64,000 bases of DNA. It comes from Fragilariopsis cylindrus CCMP1102 (lineage: Eukaryota > Bacillariophyta > Bacillariophyceae > Bacillariales > Bacillariaceae). Positions 9,551 through 19,576 of the stretch are shown piece after piece. The stretch covers positions 1 through 64,000 of the forward strand of contig FMBT01000336.1 of NCBI GenBank assembly GCA_900095095.1. Direction: 5' to 3'. Under the pieces are notes generated by a model that saw only the letters and a list, made by a program, of their open reading frames with translations, was not told the origin of the DNA and searched no databases. The position numbers and the translations under genes are program-made. The stretch's first letter is position 1; each line of letters begins with the position of its first letter.

Positions 9551-9967
9551 CGATTCTCTCAGATCCAATTATACAAATTGGTGAAAATAATGAAAATCGG
9601 AATGTTTTCTTGAACGATATAATAGCATATATAACACGTAACAGAAACTAATCATCTAAATTCATAATAATATATTTACTCCTTATGTAAAATAGGTAAC
9701 TTTTATAGAGAGGTTAAATTATCGATTAATACCAATACTTATGCTGCAATGTATGCATTTATCGTGAAGCATGATTTTGCGCAACCACCTGTTGCAGTGT
9801 TTTGATGACGCTGAAGAAGAGGTCAAGATAATCGCAATAGTATAAATCAAAGTTTGCTTTGCGTTGCTCCGCACCAAAAGATAGCAGTTGAATATCTCTT
9901 ATTTTTACACATATCATTGTTAATGCTGATTGGAAACGGAAAGGATCGTTTTTTGTTGTTGTAGTTT
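9551..9967. other. Convergent 3' intergenic region
   Basis: Between the TLDc gene (rightward) and the FAD oxidoreductase gene (leftward). AT-rich DNA with no convincing frame. It should contain two 3' UTRs; no canonical polyadenylation signal was singled out. Confidence 0.5.
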
Positions 9968-12163
9968 TTACCAAAGAAAATCTACTAAGGATGGTGCTTT
10001 AGATGGATCACCCCGTCCAAGTATTGTTTTGAATGATGTAAGTGCTGATCGACCAAGAGATACATGTAATTCATCAGGTTCTAATGGTATGATACCATAT
10101 TCTGGACTTCTATTTAGGATTGAATTTGCTGCTTCAATTCCAGATACGAATGCCTTTTCTTGACTCCAACTTCCATGTCGTGTTCGAACAAGGTCTCCAG
10201 CAAAGTATACATTTGGTATCGATTTCGATTGCACATCAGGCATATTAGCATACGATCCAGGTGAGTACCAATTCACAGCCTGTGGTAAACGTACAATAGC
10301 AGCATCCACAATAGTAGCATCAATACATTGTGTACCTAATATCGTATTCAAATCCTGTTTAACTTTTGATACAATCGCTTCATCACTCATAACTAATAAC
10401 GATGCAGCATGATAATAATCAACTTCAATAATACTTCCTATTCCATCTTGCTGTTTTTGTTGTTTTAATCCATGAAGTGTAGTTATATCAAAAAATGTCA
10501 TACCAACACCTTTATCGAATCCCCAACACGCGTTAGCAGAATATGGTATATCCAAATAGTTGTCTAAATATATTCTTGTTGCTAATACACCGGTACCGCG
10601 TAGATTTGCAAATCTACGAAATTCTGTATGTTTTGCTAGAACGTTTGGACTATTTCGAACAAATCCATTCAATGCGGAACCACCAACAGCAAAAACTACT
10701 ATATCTGATTCAATACTAATACTATAATCATCTTCATCTTTATCTTTGTTGTCGCTGCTGTTATCATCATTGGTTTTCTTACAAATAACTTTTGTAATAG
10801 TATCAGCGTCGTTCTCATTCTCAAACCCAATTACACGTGTTGACGTCATGAAGTTCACTGATTGTCGTGCATTGCTATCATCATTGCTATCATCATTGCT
10901 ATCATCATTGCTATCATTATTGTTAGCATTATTATTTTCTAAATGTTGTACCCATGGTTGGAATATTTTTTCACCAATATTACCTTTACACCATCGCACA
11001 TCAAAGGAATTTTGTGATTTTAAGACAAAAAAATAAGCCATACCTAATGCCGCCGCTGCACTACATTCGGATCCTGGTGAAAATAATCCGGTTAATATCA
11101 TGGGTTCAAAGGCTTCCTGATAACATTTCCGTGTGACACCTAATTTGATACATAAATCTTGAAATGAGACATTATCATATTTCTTCCATGCTTCGGGTGA
11201 ATCATCAAATTCAGAAAATGCTAATACTAATGATGCCGCACTGATCCGATCCAATAATGGTAAATTTTGAAATTTTGTATATAACCCTTGTGCTAATCCT
11301 GTTGGTAATTGTGGTGATTGTTGTCGATATACTGGCCAAATTGCTTCTAATCCATTTGGTGAATATTGTCCCTGTTCGGCATATCCTGTTAATATATCAT
11401 CTGTAGTAGTATCTCCTAAAAGATTATCTTTAGGTAGTATATTATCATTATCTAATAATGAAAATATATTGGAATAATTATCCCAAAATCCATGTTGACC
11501 AGCTTCTGCCTTGTTCACAATACCATTCATTGTTTGATATCCATCACGAACCAGTCCACCAACGTTGGTGGCGGAATCAATCACTGTGATATCTAATGGT
11601 ATGTCGGTTTGTGAACTTAAGGCATGTGCTGTGGATAAACCACCCCATCCGGCTCCGATAATTAAAACAGATTTGTTTTTCTTTTTCTTTTTCTTAACAG
11701 AGTTGTTGCGTCTACTATTTTGGCGCAAGTAGTTGCGTTGATTCTTCTTTAAACCATTCCACTCCTCCAAGGTATAATATCGATTATTGTCAATCTTCGA
11801 AGAGTCATAATTAGCGGATGGATCATAATTATCCTCCTTACCACCGGTCTTAAGAACAGATTTTTTCTTTTTCTTTTCTTTCATCTCGTCTTGTTCTTGT
11901 TCTTGCTCTGTTGACAATAATGATGAGGTATTCTCATCGTCGTTGTTGTTAATAGATGTTGTTGAGGAACGAAGAAAAAAATTCTGTCGAGAATAATGGC
12001 TGCTACTAGTACTAAAGTTTGGTGCTGCAATAGTAGTAGTAGTGAAGGCTTCAACATGATGGAATGTTGTTGTTGTTGTTACGGTGGTTGTCACTAAAAA
12101 AGATACCACCAATGCTACCGCTACGGTTCTTATTGTCGATGACATCATCGTGGTCATGGTCAT
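9968..12163 (-). CDS. Plastid-type FAD-dependent oxidoreductase (amine oxidase / carotenoid desaturase-like)
   Basis: 731 codons. A signal peptide (hydrophobic run at about residues 12-33) ends at H-V-E-A-F-T, an A-F junction of the sort used for import into complex plastids. A Lys- and Gln-rich linker follows. The Rossmann FAD motif V-L-I-I-G-A-G-W-G-G-L-S is near residue 168, then the V-I-D-S-A-T-N-V-G-G-L second half, and a C-terminal V-Y-F-A-G-D-L-V-R-T-R-H motif with S-x-E-K-A-F-V-S-G for FAD pyrophosphate binding. This is the plan of flavin amine oxidases and phytoene/zeta-carotene desaturase relatives. A S-N-D-D repeat of four units (nt 10877-10919) interrupts the middle. The substrate is unknown; a carotenoid or porphyrin-like substrate is a guess. 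It is divergent from the gene at 12780. Confidence 0.8.
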   Translation of the reverse strand: MTMTTMMSSTIRTVAVALVVSFLVTTTVTTTTTFHHVEAFTTTTIAAPNFSTSSSHYSRQNFFLRSSTTSINNNDDENTSSLLSTEQEQEQDEMKEKKKKKSVLKTGGKEDNYDPSANYDSSKIDNNRYYTLEEWNGLKKNQRNYLRQNSRRNNSVKKKKKKNKSVLIIGAGWGGLSTAHALSSQTDIPLDITVIDSATNVGGLVRDGYQTMNGIVNKAEAGQHGFWDNYSNIFSLLDNDNILPKDNLLGDTTTDDILTGYAEQGQYSPNGLEAIWPVYRQQSPQLPTGLAQGLYTKFQNLPLLDRISAASLVLAFSEFDDSPEAWKKYDNVSFQDLCIKLGVTRKCYQEAFEPMILTGLFSPGSECSAAAALGMAYFFVLKSQNSFDVRWCKGNIGEKIFQPWVQHLENNNANNNDSNDDSNDDSNDDSNARQSVNFMTSTRVIGFENENDADTITKVICKKTNDDNSSDNKDKDEDDYSISIESDIVVFAVGGSALNGFVRNSPNVLAKHTEFRRFANLRGTGVLATRIYLDNYLDIPYSANACWGFDKGVGMTFFDITTLHGLKQQKQQDGIGSIIEVDYYHAASLLVMSDEAIVSKVKQDLNTILGTQCIDATIVDAAIVRLPQAVNWYSPGSYANMPDVQSKSIPNVYFAGDLVRTRHGSWSQEKAFVSGIEAANSILNRSPEYGIIPLEPDELHVSLGRSALTSFKTILGRGDPSKAPSLVDFLW

Positions 12164-12779
12164 GATCGTCGTTGAAGTTGCTGATCTGACTAATCCGACC
12201 TTCGTAGGTTGGGATAATAGTATTGTGTATGGAATGGAATGGAATGACGAAGAGTTTATGTCATTCCGATCATATCCCCCATTCGATCATGCAGCGATCA
12301 GCAATCAGCAGATTTTGACTACTAGTACCGGTAGATCGTGGTGTACAATACCTGCATCCAATGGAAGACTGACTGACTCACGAAAACACCCAACCGTGAC
12401 TCGATGTGTGATTGATTATGATTGATTCGATTGAGATTCGTGGCGGGAAAAAAAATCTTTGTGCATCATCAAATTCGAACAAGAACAATCAGCAATAAGA
12501 AATGACCGTGACATGCATCAGTCGACGGATGCTCACACAGTAACAGATATACTGTAACACATCATCATTGGTTACGCCTGTAGTACTGTAATTTGCTTTG
12601 AGAATTCATTCTACATCCACAACTAAACGCTCTTCCTCTTCATAAAAATAAATAAAAACAAAACTTCGGACAAGCAAACACAAGGAATTATCAATTTTTC
12701 ATCTGTCTTCTGCCTAACTAGTATAACTTACTGTACCGAGTGATCTGTTTCCCCAAATATATAATTAATTACTACTAAT
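12164..12779. promoter_or_regulatory. Divergent promoter region
   Basis: Separates the leftward FAD oxidoreductase from the rightward secreted protein. No frame stands out as a gene. It contains several GATTGATT/TGACTGACT stretches (12366-12430) and an A-rich run before the ATG at 12780. It must carry both promoters; no defined element was recognised. Confidence 0.5.
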
Positions 12780-13817
12780 ATGCATTCTTTGATACAACAA
12801 CAACAACAACAACAACATGGACGTATATTACTGTTGCTGTTGGTAGTAAATATAATACTGGTGCCTCTACTTTCATCATTCCAAGAACGTGATTCTATCT
12901 TTGTGGAAGCATTATCAGCACAATCACAAACATCAGCACAACAACCACAGCAACAACAACTTTTTACTCATAAAGGATGGAGAATTGCAATGAATATTGG
13001 TCGAGAACCTGAAACTAATGGTATGGTGTCATCAGAATGGGCAAAATCAGGTTGCCGTTTACCGGTAATAGCTCAATGTGATTTTCAACAACAAGAAAGT
13101 AATGATGATAAGAAAAAACAAACTACTACTACTGGTATTGTTGTTCCACTTACTAATGATATACGATATACTGGTCCAGATGGTGAAATAATAAAACCTA
13201 TTCAAGGTGGAGAATGGTCACTTAATAATAATAGTAATGATTCACAAAGTAATAAAAATGAATTATCATTTTATATGAATTTTCCAGAAGAATTAATTCG
13301 ACGGGATGTGATAATAAATGCTGGTGCTATACTACGTTTGGAGGGTATCATGTATTCGACGACACAATTAAAAGAAATGAATACGAATTTTTATACTGCA
13401 CGTGATCAGAAATGGGATGCCGGTGAAGAATTAAATAGTATAGAGAAAAGACGTACGGCACCATTAAAATGGAATCCCAACCAAAATAAATGGGAAAAAG
13501 AATCATTTCCAGAGGATACTATATTGGTACGATTACAAAAGGAAACAAATTTAAAACGTGCGGAACAAAAGATTAAAGAGATTAATCAAGAACGACCAAA
13601 TCCAAAAGATATCTCATTAGATTGTGGTCCCTTTCCTGGAATAGTAGACGATGATGGAGACGGTGATGGTGATGTATATTTCCGTAAGAAAGGTAAAGTG
13701 TTATTGCAAAGTGGTGGTAATGGTGGTATATTTGGACAATGGAGTATCAATAAACAATGTGTTATTGGAACTTGGTCTGCGGAACCAATAAATGACAAAC
13801 CACTTTCATACTACTGA
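12780..13817 (+). CDS. Conserved algal protein of unknown function with secretory or plastid leader
   Basis: 345 codons, single exon. A poly-Gln stretch (residues 6-12) precedes a hydrophobic signal segment (R-I-L-L-L-L-L-V-V-N-I-I-L-V), ending near V-E-A-L-S-A. The mature part opens K-G-W-R-I-A-M-N-I-G-R-E-P-E-T, a block I associate with uncharacterised algal proteins, then E-W-A-K-S-G-C-R-L-P-V. The C-terminus has paired Gly-rich strands (S-G-G-N-G-G-I-F-G-Q-W-S-I) and ends W-S-A-E-P-I-N-D-K-P. The last third reads like a small beta-rich domain. No catalytic motif is recognised. Whether the leader targets the plastid or secretion is open. Confidence 0.65.
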   Translation: MHSLIQQQQQQQHGRILLLLLVVNIILVPLLSSFQERDSIFVEALSAQSQTSAQQPQQQQLFTHKGWRIAMNIGREPETNGMVSSEWAKSGCRLPVIAQCDFQQQESNDDKKKQTTTTGIVVPLTNDIRYTGPDGEIIKPIQGGEWSLNNNSNDSQSNKNELSFYMNFPEELIRRDVIINAGAILRLEGIMYSTTQLKEMNTNFYTARDQKWDAGEELNSIEKRRTAPLKWNPNQNKWEKESFPEDTILVRLQKETNLKRAEQKIKEINQERPNPKDISLDCGPFPGIVDDDGDGDGDVYFRKKGKVLLQSGGNGGIFGQWSINKQCVIGTWSAEPINDKPLSYY

Positions 13818-14586
13818 TAAGTAGCTAAGTTAGTTTATACCATTATTATTACTCCTACTATTACTAATAGTATCTTATTTCGACAACCACAACAAAAAAA
13901 CTATACTATTCAACAAACAAGTTATGATTTATTTCTGTAGACTTTTGGTTTATTTTGTTCATCTTTTGGTCGTCTGGTCTAATAACTAAGTCGTTTTTTT
14001 TTGTGGGTCAATGAAGAAATATACATTTGAAATGGAACCTTCTAAAGTCCTTGCTGTTTTTCAATTCGAATCCAATAATGTAGACTTTTAAATTCTTGCC
14101 CCGCGTGTTAAAGATTGTGTGATGACTCCGTGAAACATAAACAAATTCTGTTTTTGACGACGCTAAAAGCGGGTCGTCCTATTTATGTTTCAATCTGACT
14201 GACTTGCCGGTTTAGTTTTACCATCAATAGTGGGAACTGTACCGGTACGAGCGAAAACTGATGGATAGTGAACGTCGCCCATTTTAATACAAGCGAAAAC
14301 CTGAAAAAATACTGTACAATTGTCAACGTACCTGTACGTACAACAGTATTGATTGTGAAATATCTATTTTCTGTTTGAGCAATTCTATTGGTCAATTTAG
14401 AATGAATCATCATCAATCGACGACATCGCCAACAGATAATCTACGAAATGAATAACTGATGTTCAAACTTTACGAATTATTATATACATTTTTAAAAGTA
14501 ATACTCGTTTTATTGCTATATCAGTATTGCTATATTTTACTTGACACTAGTGAATTGCATCGCATTTTCGACAATTCCTCCCCAAA
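13818..14586. other. Intergenic region between two rightward genes
   Basis: About 770 bp without a supportable gene. It contains the 3' UTR of the upstream gene and, near 14480-14586, the AT-rich 5' flank of the ISG12-fusion gene. Short frames on the minus strand near 14183-14416 lack coding character. Confidence 0.5.
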
Positions 14587-15786
14587 ATGAAGCTATCAGG
14601 TCTTCCGTGCATGGAAGAAGCAGGCCATGAACTGTGCTTCATCTCTCACCCCAAATCCAGAAAGGAAATAAGTTGCGATATTTTCGGAAAGCTACAAATG
14701 TACAGAACTCAAAACGGATGGGAAGTATGGCGATTTATCAAAGATAAAGACAGTGGGAACTTCATCATTACATCGTGGACTCATACGCATAAGGCACTTT
14801 CTTCCAGTAGAGACGGAGGTGTGTATACCACCGAGAACAAGAACGGAAGCTGGGAGAAGTGGAAAATATCCCTTCATCCCAATAGTCGTGGCTTGAGAAT
14901 TCAATCAGCGGAGCACGGCCGATCCCTAGTCTTTAATGGTCATAAACTTTCCACAACGGATAAAGACTGCGAAGACACTGCCTGTTGGCATCTGGAGCCA
15001 GCTCATCGTAACCAGTTCTTCATTTCCGTAATATCCCATGATAAGAGACTTTCAAGTACCCTTAATGATCCATTTACTCATCACAATCGCAAGTCTTGGG
15101 AGAAATGGATCGTTGAGCCTAGAAATGACCATGCTGGTCAATTCATAATTCAGTCGCTGGAGCATGGGAAGTACCTTGGCTCGTGCGAAGATGGATCCCT
15201 TGTTGTTAGCGGATCTCCGCACTATTGGACATTTTGTACATCTACACATGGTGGCGTCTTTATCCAATCTGTGGAATATAGCAGCAAGTTATCATGTGAC
15301 AAAGACGGACGACTCTCCACCACCTCAGAACATAGTGGATGTTGTGAAAGCTGGACTCTCGAACCCATTATGCCGGCAACAATTAACGGCAAGCAGATTT
15401 GGAGTTTGGTGGGCACCGGAGTCGCAACAATTACTCTTGCTATTGCTGCGCCATTTGCAGTGATGGGTGTTGTTGGGGCAATAGGATTTGGGGTTGAAGG
15501 CATTGTAGCAGGATCGACTGCTGCTGGGATGATGTCAACTAGTGCAATTGCAAGTGGAGGCGGTGTGGTTGTTGGAGGAACCGTTGCCACATTGCAATCT
15601 ATCGGAGCAGCTGGATTGAGTGCAGCTGGAGCGAGTGCTGCGGTAGGAGCTGGGGCAGTAGCGGGTGGAATGGCATCTCTTGGAGTCGTCGCTGTTACTA
15701 ATGGACTTGCTACCAATGAGGGGGAAATTAAATTAAACGAAACTAAACGGCACTTGCCACTTTGCTCCTGGCGTCTCTGGTCGTGA
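14587..15786 (+). CDS. Beta-trefoil-like repeat protein fused to an ISG12 (IFI6/IFI27) domain
   Basis: 399 codons, single exon. Residues 1-260 hold repeated blocks of about 40-45 residues ending in a Trp pair: S-W-E-K-W-K-I-S-L, S-W-E-K-W-I-V-E-P, S-C-E-S-W-T-L-E-P, each preceded by an H-G-(R/K)-x-L-type turn. This is the look of fascin-like or ricin-like beta-trefoils, which bind actin or sugars. Residues about 275-370 are hydrophobic and Gly/Ala-rich and match the interferon-induced 6-16 family closely: G-I-V-A-G-S-T-A-A-G-M-M-S, A-I-A-S-G-G-G-V, V-A-T-L-Q-S-I-G-A-A-G-L-S. Animal ISG12 proteins sit in mitochondrial or nuclear membranes and affect apoptosis. The fusion is the odd point. Composition is less repeat-ridden than its neighbours. 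The function here is unknown. Confidence 0.75.
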   Translation: MKLSGLPCMEEAGHELCFISHPKSRKEISCDIFGKLQMYRTQNGWEVWRFIKDKDSGNFIITSWTHTHKALSSSRDGGVYTTENKNGSWEKWKISLHPNSRGLRIQSAEHGRSLVFNGHKLSTTDKDCEDTACWHLEPAHRNQFFISVISHDKRLSSTLNDPFTHHNRKSWEKWIVEPRNDHAGQFIIQSLEHGKYLGSCEDGSLVVSGSPHYWTFCTSTHGGVFIQSVEYSSKLSCDKDGRLSTTSEHSGCCESWTLEPIMPATINGKQIWSLVGTGVATITLAIAAPFAVMGVVGAIGFGVEGIVAGSTAAGMMSTSAIASGGGVVVGGTVATLQSIGAAGLSAAGASAAVGAGAVAGGMASLGVVAVTNGLATNEGEIKLNETKRHLPLCSWRLWS

Positions 15787-16881
15787 AACGTAACACATGA
15801 ATCATTATGATTGATGACTGACTGAATCTACCAGATGTTAATATATAATCATCATGCCAGTCATTAAAGTATATTCATACAAGCGCCCGTGTAATATAGT
15901 GATGATCATATGTCCAGCTTGCTATGCTTCTATAGTATTAGTCCTATATATAAACCATTATCCCTATTTGCCTAAAGCTTTAGACTAATCATAATCATAG
16001 ATACTACTTTTATCCTTGTATTGATACGCGCTCATCACAAATCCAGCTTTCCTGTAGACCTCGGCCTCTGAAGGGAGAATTTATAAGACAATAGAATATT
16101 GAATCAACCCTCTCTATGTCATAGTATGTAACTCTTGTAGTGCCTACTCCTATTGATAATTAAATCAACAGCAACAACCACAGCAATGATGATGATGACT
16201 ATGATGGCGATGACGAATGATAGTATGTCACAATGAGTGTCTTTATTATCATCGAATTGGACGCTACTGTATCAATTTGTAAGTCTTCTTCTCTATGAAT
16301 GAATCATCAACTATCATTGCGATTTTGATCATAAAGTTATTCAGTAAATATTGCGATGCAGCTTCAAAAAGACCTGAGCCCTCCTAACCTCACGATCACA
16401 AACGACGGCAATATTATGATACAGTTAATTGATCTCTAGAACAGATTTTCTGCCATGGCCGTTGTAGATACTTTTGCTTGCATACACTCTAGAACATAAA
16501 ATGAGTCGAGTCCAATAGGATACAATATATATATCATTTTATCTCTTAATAGGAGTACTATACACACAAATATTATTATGCTTGTAAATAAAGGATTTTG
16601 AGGGGGGCTGCGAAAATCTGAAAATTTCGTTTCAAGACAAAAGTGCATATTCATATTACCGTACATAATATATTACTTCTGATTTGAGTTTAGAGCGCCA
16701 GGCAAACCATAATTTTTTATAACGCAAACTCCGAGTACTGTAGTGTAATGTAACGGTCCTAGTTAAGTAACTGACAACTCACCGATAATACTTCAAGTAG
16801 CTCAATTAGTAAGTGTAGCATCACAAAAAAAAACGCGGCGGATTTAATTCTTGCATCTTCTCACATCTATTGCAACAAACG
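15787..16881. other. Intergenic region, no gene seen
   Basis: About 1.1 kb. No frame has coding character on either strand. There are GATGAT runs near 16185-16220 and the AT-rich 5' flank of the Gln-rich gene near 16690-16880. Confidence 0.5.
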
Positions 16882-16917
16882 ATGTATCATCCAGCGATAG
16901 GGGGAAGTACTGCTGGT

Positions 16918-16958
<41 letters not shown>

Positions 16959-19380
16959 CCAACAGCACCAACAGCACCAACAGCACCAACAGCACCAACA
17001 GCACCAACAGCACCAACAGCACCAACAGCACCAACAGCGGCAACATCAGCAACATCAGCAACAGCAGATGATGATGATGGTTGGACTTCAACAACAACAA
17101 ACAACAACAACAACACAAGCACAAGCACAACAAGCACGAGCACAGGCACAGGCGCATGGAGGAGGAGGAGGAGGAGGAGGAGGAGGAGGAGGGACAGGAG
17201 CAGGAGCGATAATGCCTTTTCTTCCTCAACAACAACAACAGCAACAGCAACATAATTATCTTACAATAATAATTATCTTGTTGGACAACAACAGGCACAA
17301 CACCAACAACAGCAGGCACAAAAGCTTCTCCAACAACAAAAATTGTTTGTTGAACAACAACAGCAGCAGCAGGCACAACAACAGGCACAAAAGCTTCTCC
17401 AAGAACAACAGGCACAACAACAGCAACAACAGCAGGCACAAAAGCTTCTCCAACAACAACAACAATTTGTTAGAAAACAACAACAGCAGCAGCAGGCACA
17501 AAAACGTCTCCAACAACAACAGGAGGCACAACAACAACAGGCAGAACAGACACAACAACAATTGCAACAACAACAATTGCAATCGCAACAATCACAGCAA
17601 CGACATCCCCATCAATCTCAGCCACCTGCAGTACAAGCGCAATTGATTAGACAATTGCAACAACAGCAGCAATATCAACTTCAACAATTGCAATCAAAAG
17701 AACAGCATCTTCGTCTACAACAACTACAACTTGTTCAAGATCATAAACAACGACAGCAGTCGTCACCAACATTTAAAGAACGGATTCAAAATCCTTATCC
17801 TCCATCACAACAGGAGCTACTAAGGATGGCAGCACGAAATCGAAGTCAATTACAAAATCAAAATCAACAACAGTATCAACAAAAACAACAGCAACAAAAA
17901 CAACAACAACAATTATTGCTCTATCAACATGAGCAGCAGCAGCAGCAACAGCAGCGACAGGCACAGGTAAAGGTACAGGTAGACCAGAAAAGAAGAAAGA
18001 ACAACTTCAACACAACCAAACAATTCATCCAAGACAAAGTGACACAACAGCAGCAAAATCAGCAACAACAACAACAACAACAAAAACAACAAGATCAACC
18101 GCAACCACCACACACACTATCAAATATGGCACAAATGATGACAGAATATCATCAGCATCAGTATGATCAAGAGCAGCAGCAGCAGCAAAAACAGGTACAA
18201 AAACAGCCATTATCGATGGCACAATCTCAATATAATCAGGGAGTACAGTTACGGCGGCTACAGTTACAGCAACAGTTACAGTTACGGCAACAGCAACAAG
18301 TACAGTTGCAGCAAGAACAAGAACAAGATCAGAATAATTTTAAACCACCACCACCACGATCCTCCACAACAACAACAACAACAACAAAATCCAATAGAAA
18401 TAATAATAATATTGCAGCAGTAGCAGCGGAAATTGTTATAATCGACGACGAGGATGATGATGTCACAGTATCAGCAAAAGTAGAAACATTAGCAGAACTT
18501 CGAGAAACAACCAGACAAGAAAGATTAAAGAAACGAAGAGAATCGTACAAAAAAAGACGAGAAAATAGAACACCAACACAAATCAATGATGATGCGATGA
18601 AACAGTTACGGCGGTTACAGTTACAGCAACAAGTACAGCAACTAGTACGGTTGCAGTTACAGCAAGAACAAGAACAAGAACAAGAACAAGATGAGAATAA
18701 TTTTAAACCACCACAACCACGATCCTCCACAACAACAACAACAACAACAACAACAGCAACAAGATCCAACAGAAATAATAATAATACTGCAGCAGTAGCA
18801 GCAGAAATTGTTATAATCGACGATGACGATGATGATGACACAGTATCAGCAGAAGTAGAAAGAGAAGCAGAAGCAGAAAAAACATTATCCAGACGACAAA
18901 ATAAACGGCAAAGACGACGTAGTAGTAGTAGAAGTTGTGTTGTTCAAAAAAATCGTCCCAAATTATAATGACGATAAAGATGATACTAAATATGAACAAA
19001 TAATAAAGGGATTTGAAAATAATAGTTATGATACTGGTACTGGTACTGGTACTGGTACTGAAGATAATGATGACGATGATACAATAGCTTCGACGGTAGC
19101 AGATAAGACTACTACTACTACTACGGGAACAAAACCATCACTATCATTATCATTACAGCTACGGGCACGGGCACGTGATGTACAGGCACTACTACCACCA
19201 CCACCACCACAGCAACAACAAGATAAGACTACGACTACTACTACTACGGGAACAAAACCAATATCGTCATTATCATTATCATCCCAGCTACGGGCACGGG
19301 CACGTGATGTACAGCCACCACCACCACCACAGCAACAACAACAACCAAAGAAAAAACAACGTTTATTCGTACATATATAA
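16882..19380 (+). CDS. Glutamine-rich nuclear-type protein, reading frame broken twice
   Basis: Three consecutive + frames look like one gene. Part 1 starts at ATG 16882 (M-Y-H-P-A-I-G-G) and is Gln, His-Gln and Gly-run rich. At 17254-17279 a 17-bp tandem duplication shifts the frame. Part 2 continues as Q-K-L-L-Q-Q-Q repeats to a TAA at 18966-18968. Part 3 (to 19380) has no ATG at all and joins part 2 in sense if the A7 run at 18946-18952 is one base out. Part 2 carries two copies of an acidic E-I-V-I-I-D-D-(E/D)-D-D-D block, like a SUMO-interaction motif, and a basic R-R-Q-N-K-R-Q-R-R-R stretch that could be an NLS. Transcription-regulator-like composition; true function unknown. Assembly error is possible at both breaks. 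Confidence 0.55.
16919..17040 (+). repeat. CAG and CAGCACCAA coding microsatellites
   Basis: A pure CAG run (about 16919-16956) is followed by nine 9-bp CACCAACAG units up to 17037. They are translated as Gln and His-Gln-Gln runs in the Gln-rich gene. A GGA run follows at 17158-17193. Such tracts are prone to length change. Confidence 0.9.
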
Positions 19381-19576
19381 TGTTGTGTATGCAATGATTG
19401 AATAAATCGAGAAAAAGATAGAGAAGAAGAAGAAATATAAAGAATAGCTAGGAATGAATAACAACTTCTTCGCCGACTTCTAGTTCTGCTTCTGTGCCGA
19501 CTGATGGTTCTAGTTCTTCTGGGAGTTCTAGTTCTAGTGAAAGCGGTCTCTCAACAACTTCTTCGCCGACTTCTAG
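19381..19576 (+). other. Short Ser/Thr-rich open frame between convergent genes, with a 25-bp direct repeat
   Basis: From about 19456 to the TGA near 19586 the + strand reads through as T-T-S-S-P-T-S-S-S-S-A-S-V-P-T-D-G and similar, with no ATG. The stretch CTTCTTCGCCGACTTCTAGT occurs twice, near 19465 and 19558. It looks like a broken or terminal coding exon of a Ser/Thr-rich protein, or a duplicated fragment. It overlaps the stop of the ankyrin gene on the other strand. Confidence 0.3.

Noticed and set aside
15222-15716. Minus-strand Ala/Pro/Thr-rich frame of 164 codons
   Set aside because: Antisense of the Gly/Ala-rich ISG12 domain.
16867-17439. Long Leu/Val-rich frames on the minus strand
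   Set aside because: Antisense of CAG/CAA repeats in the Gln-rich gene; no start context or domain.
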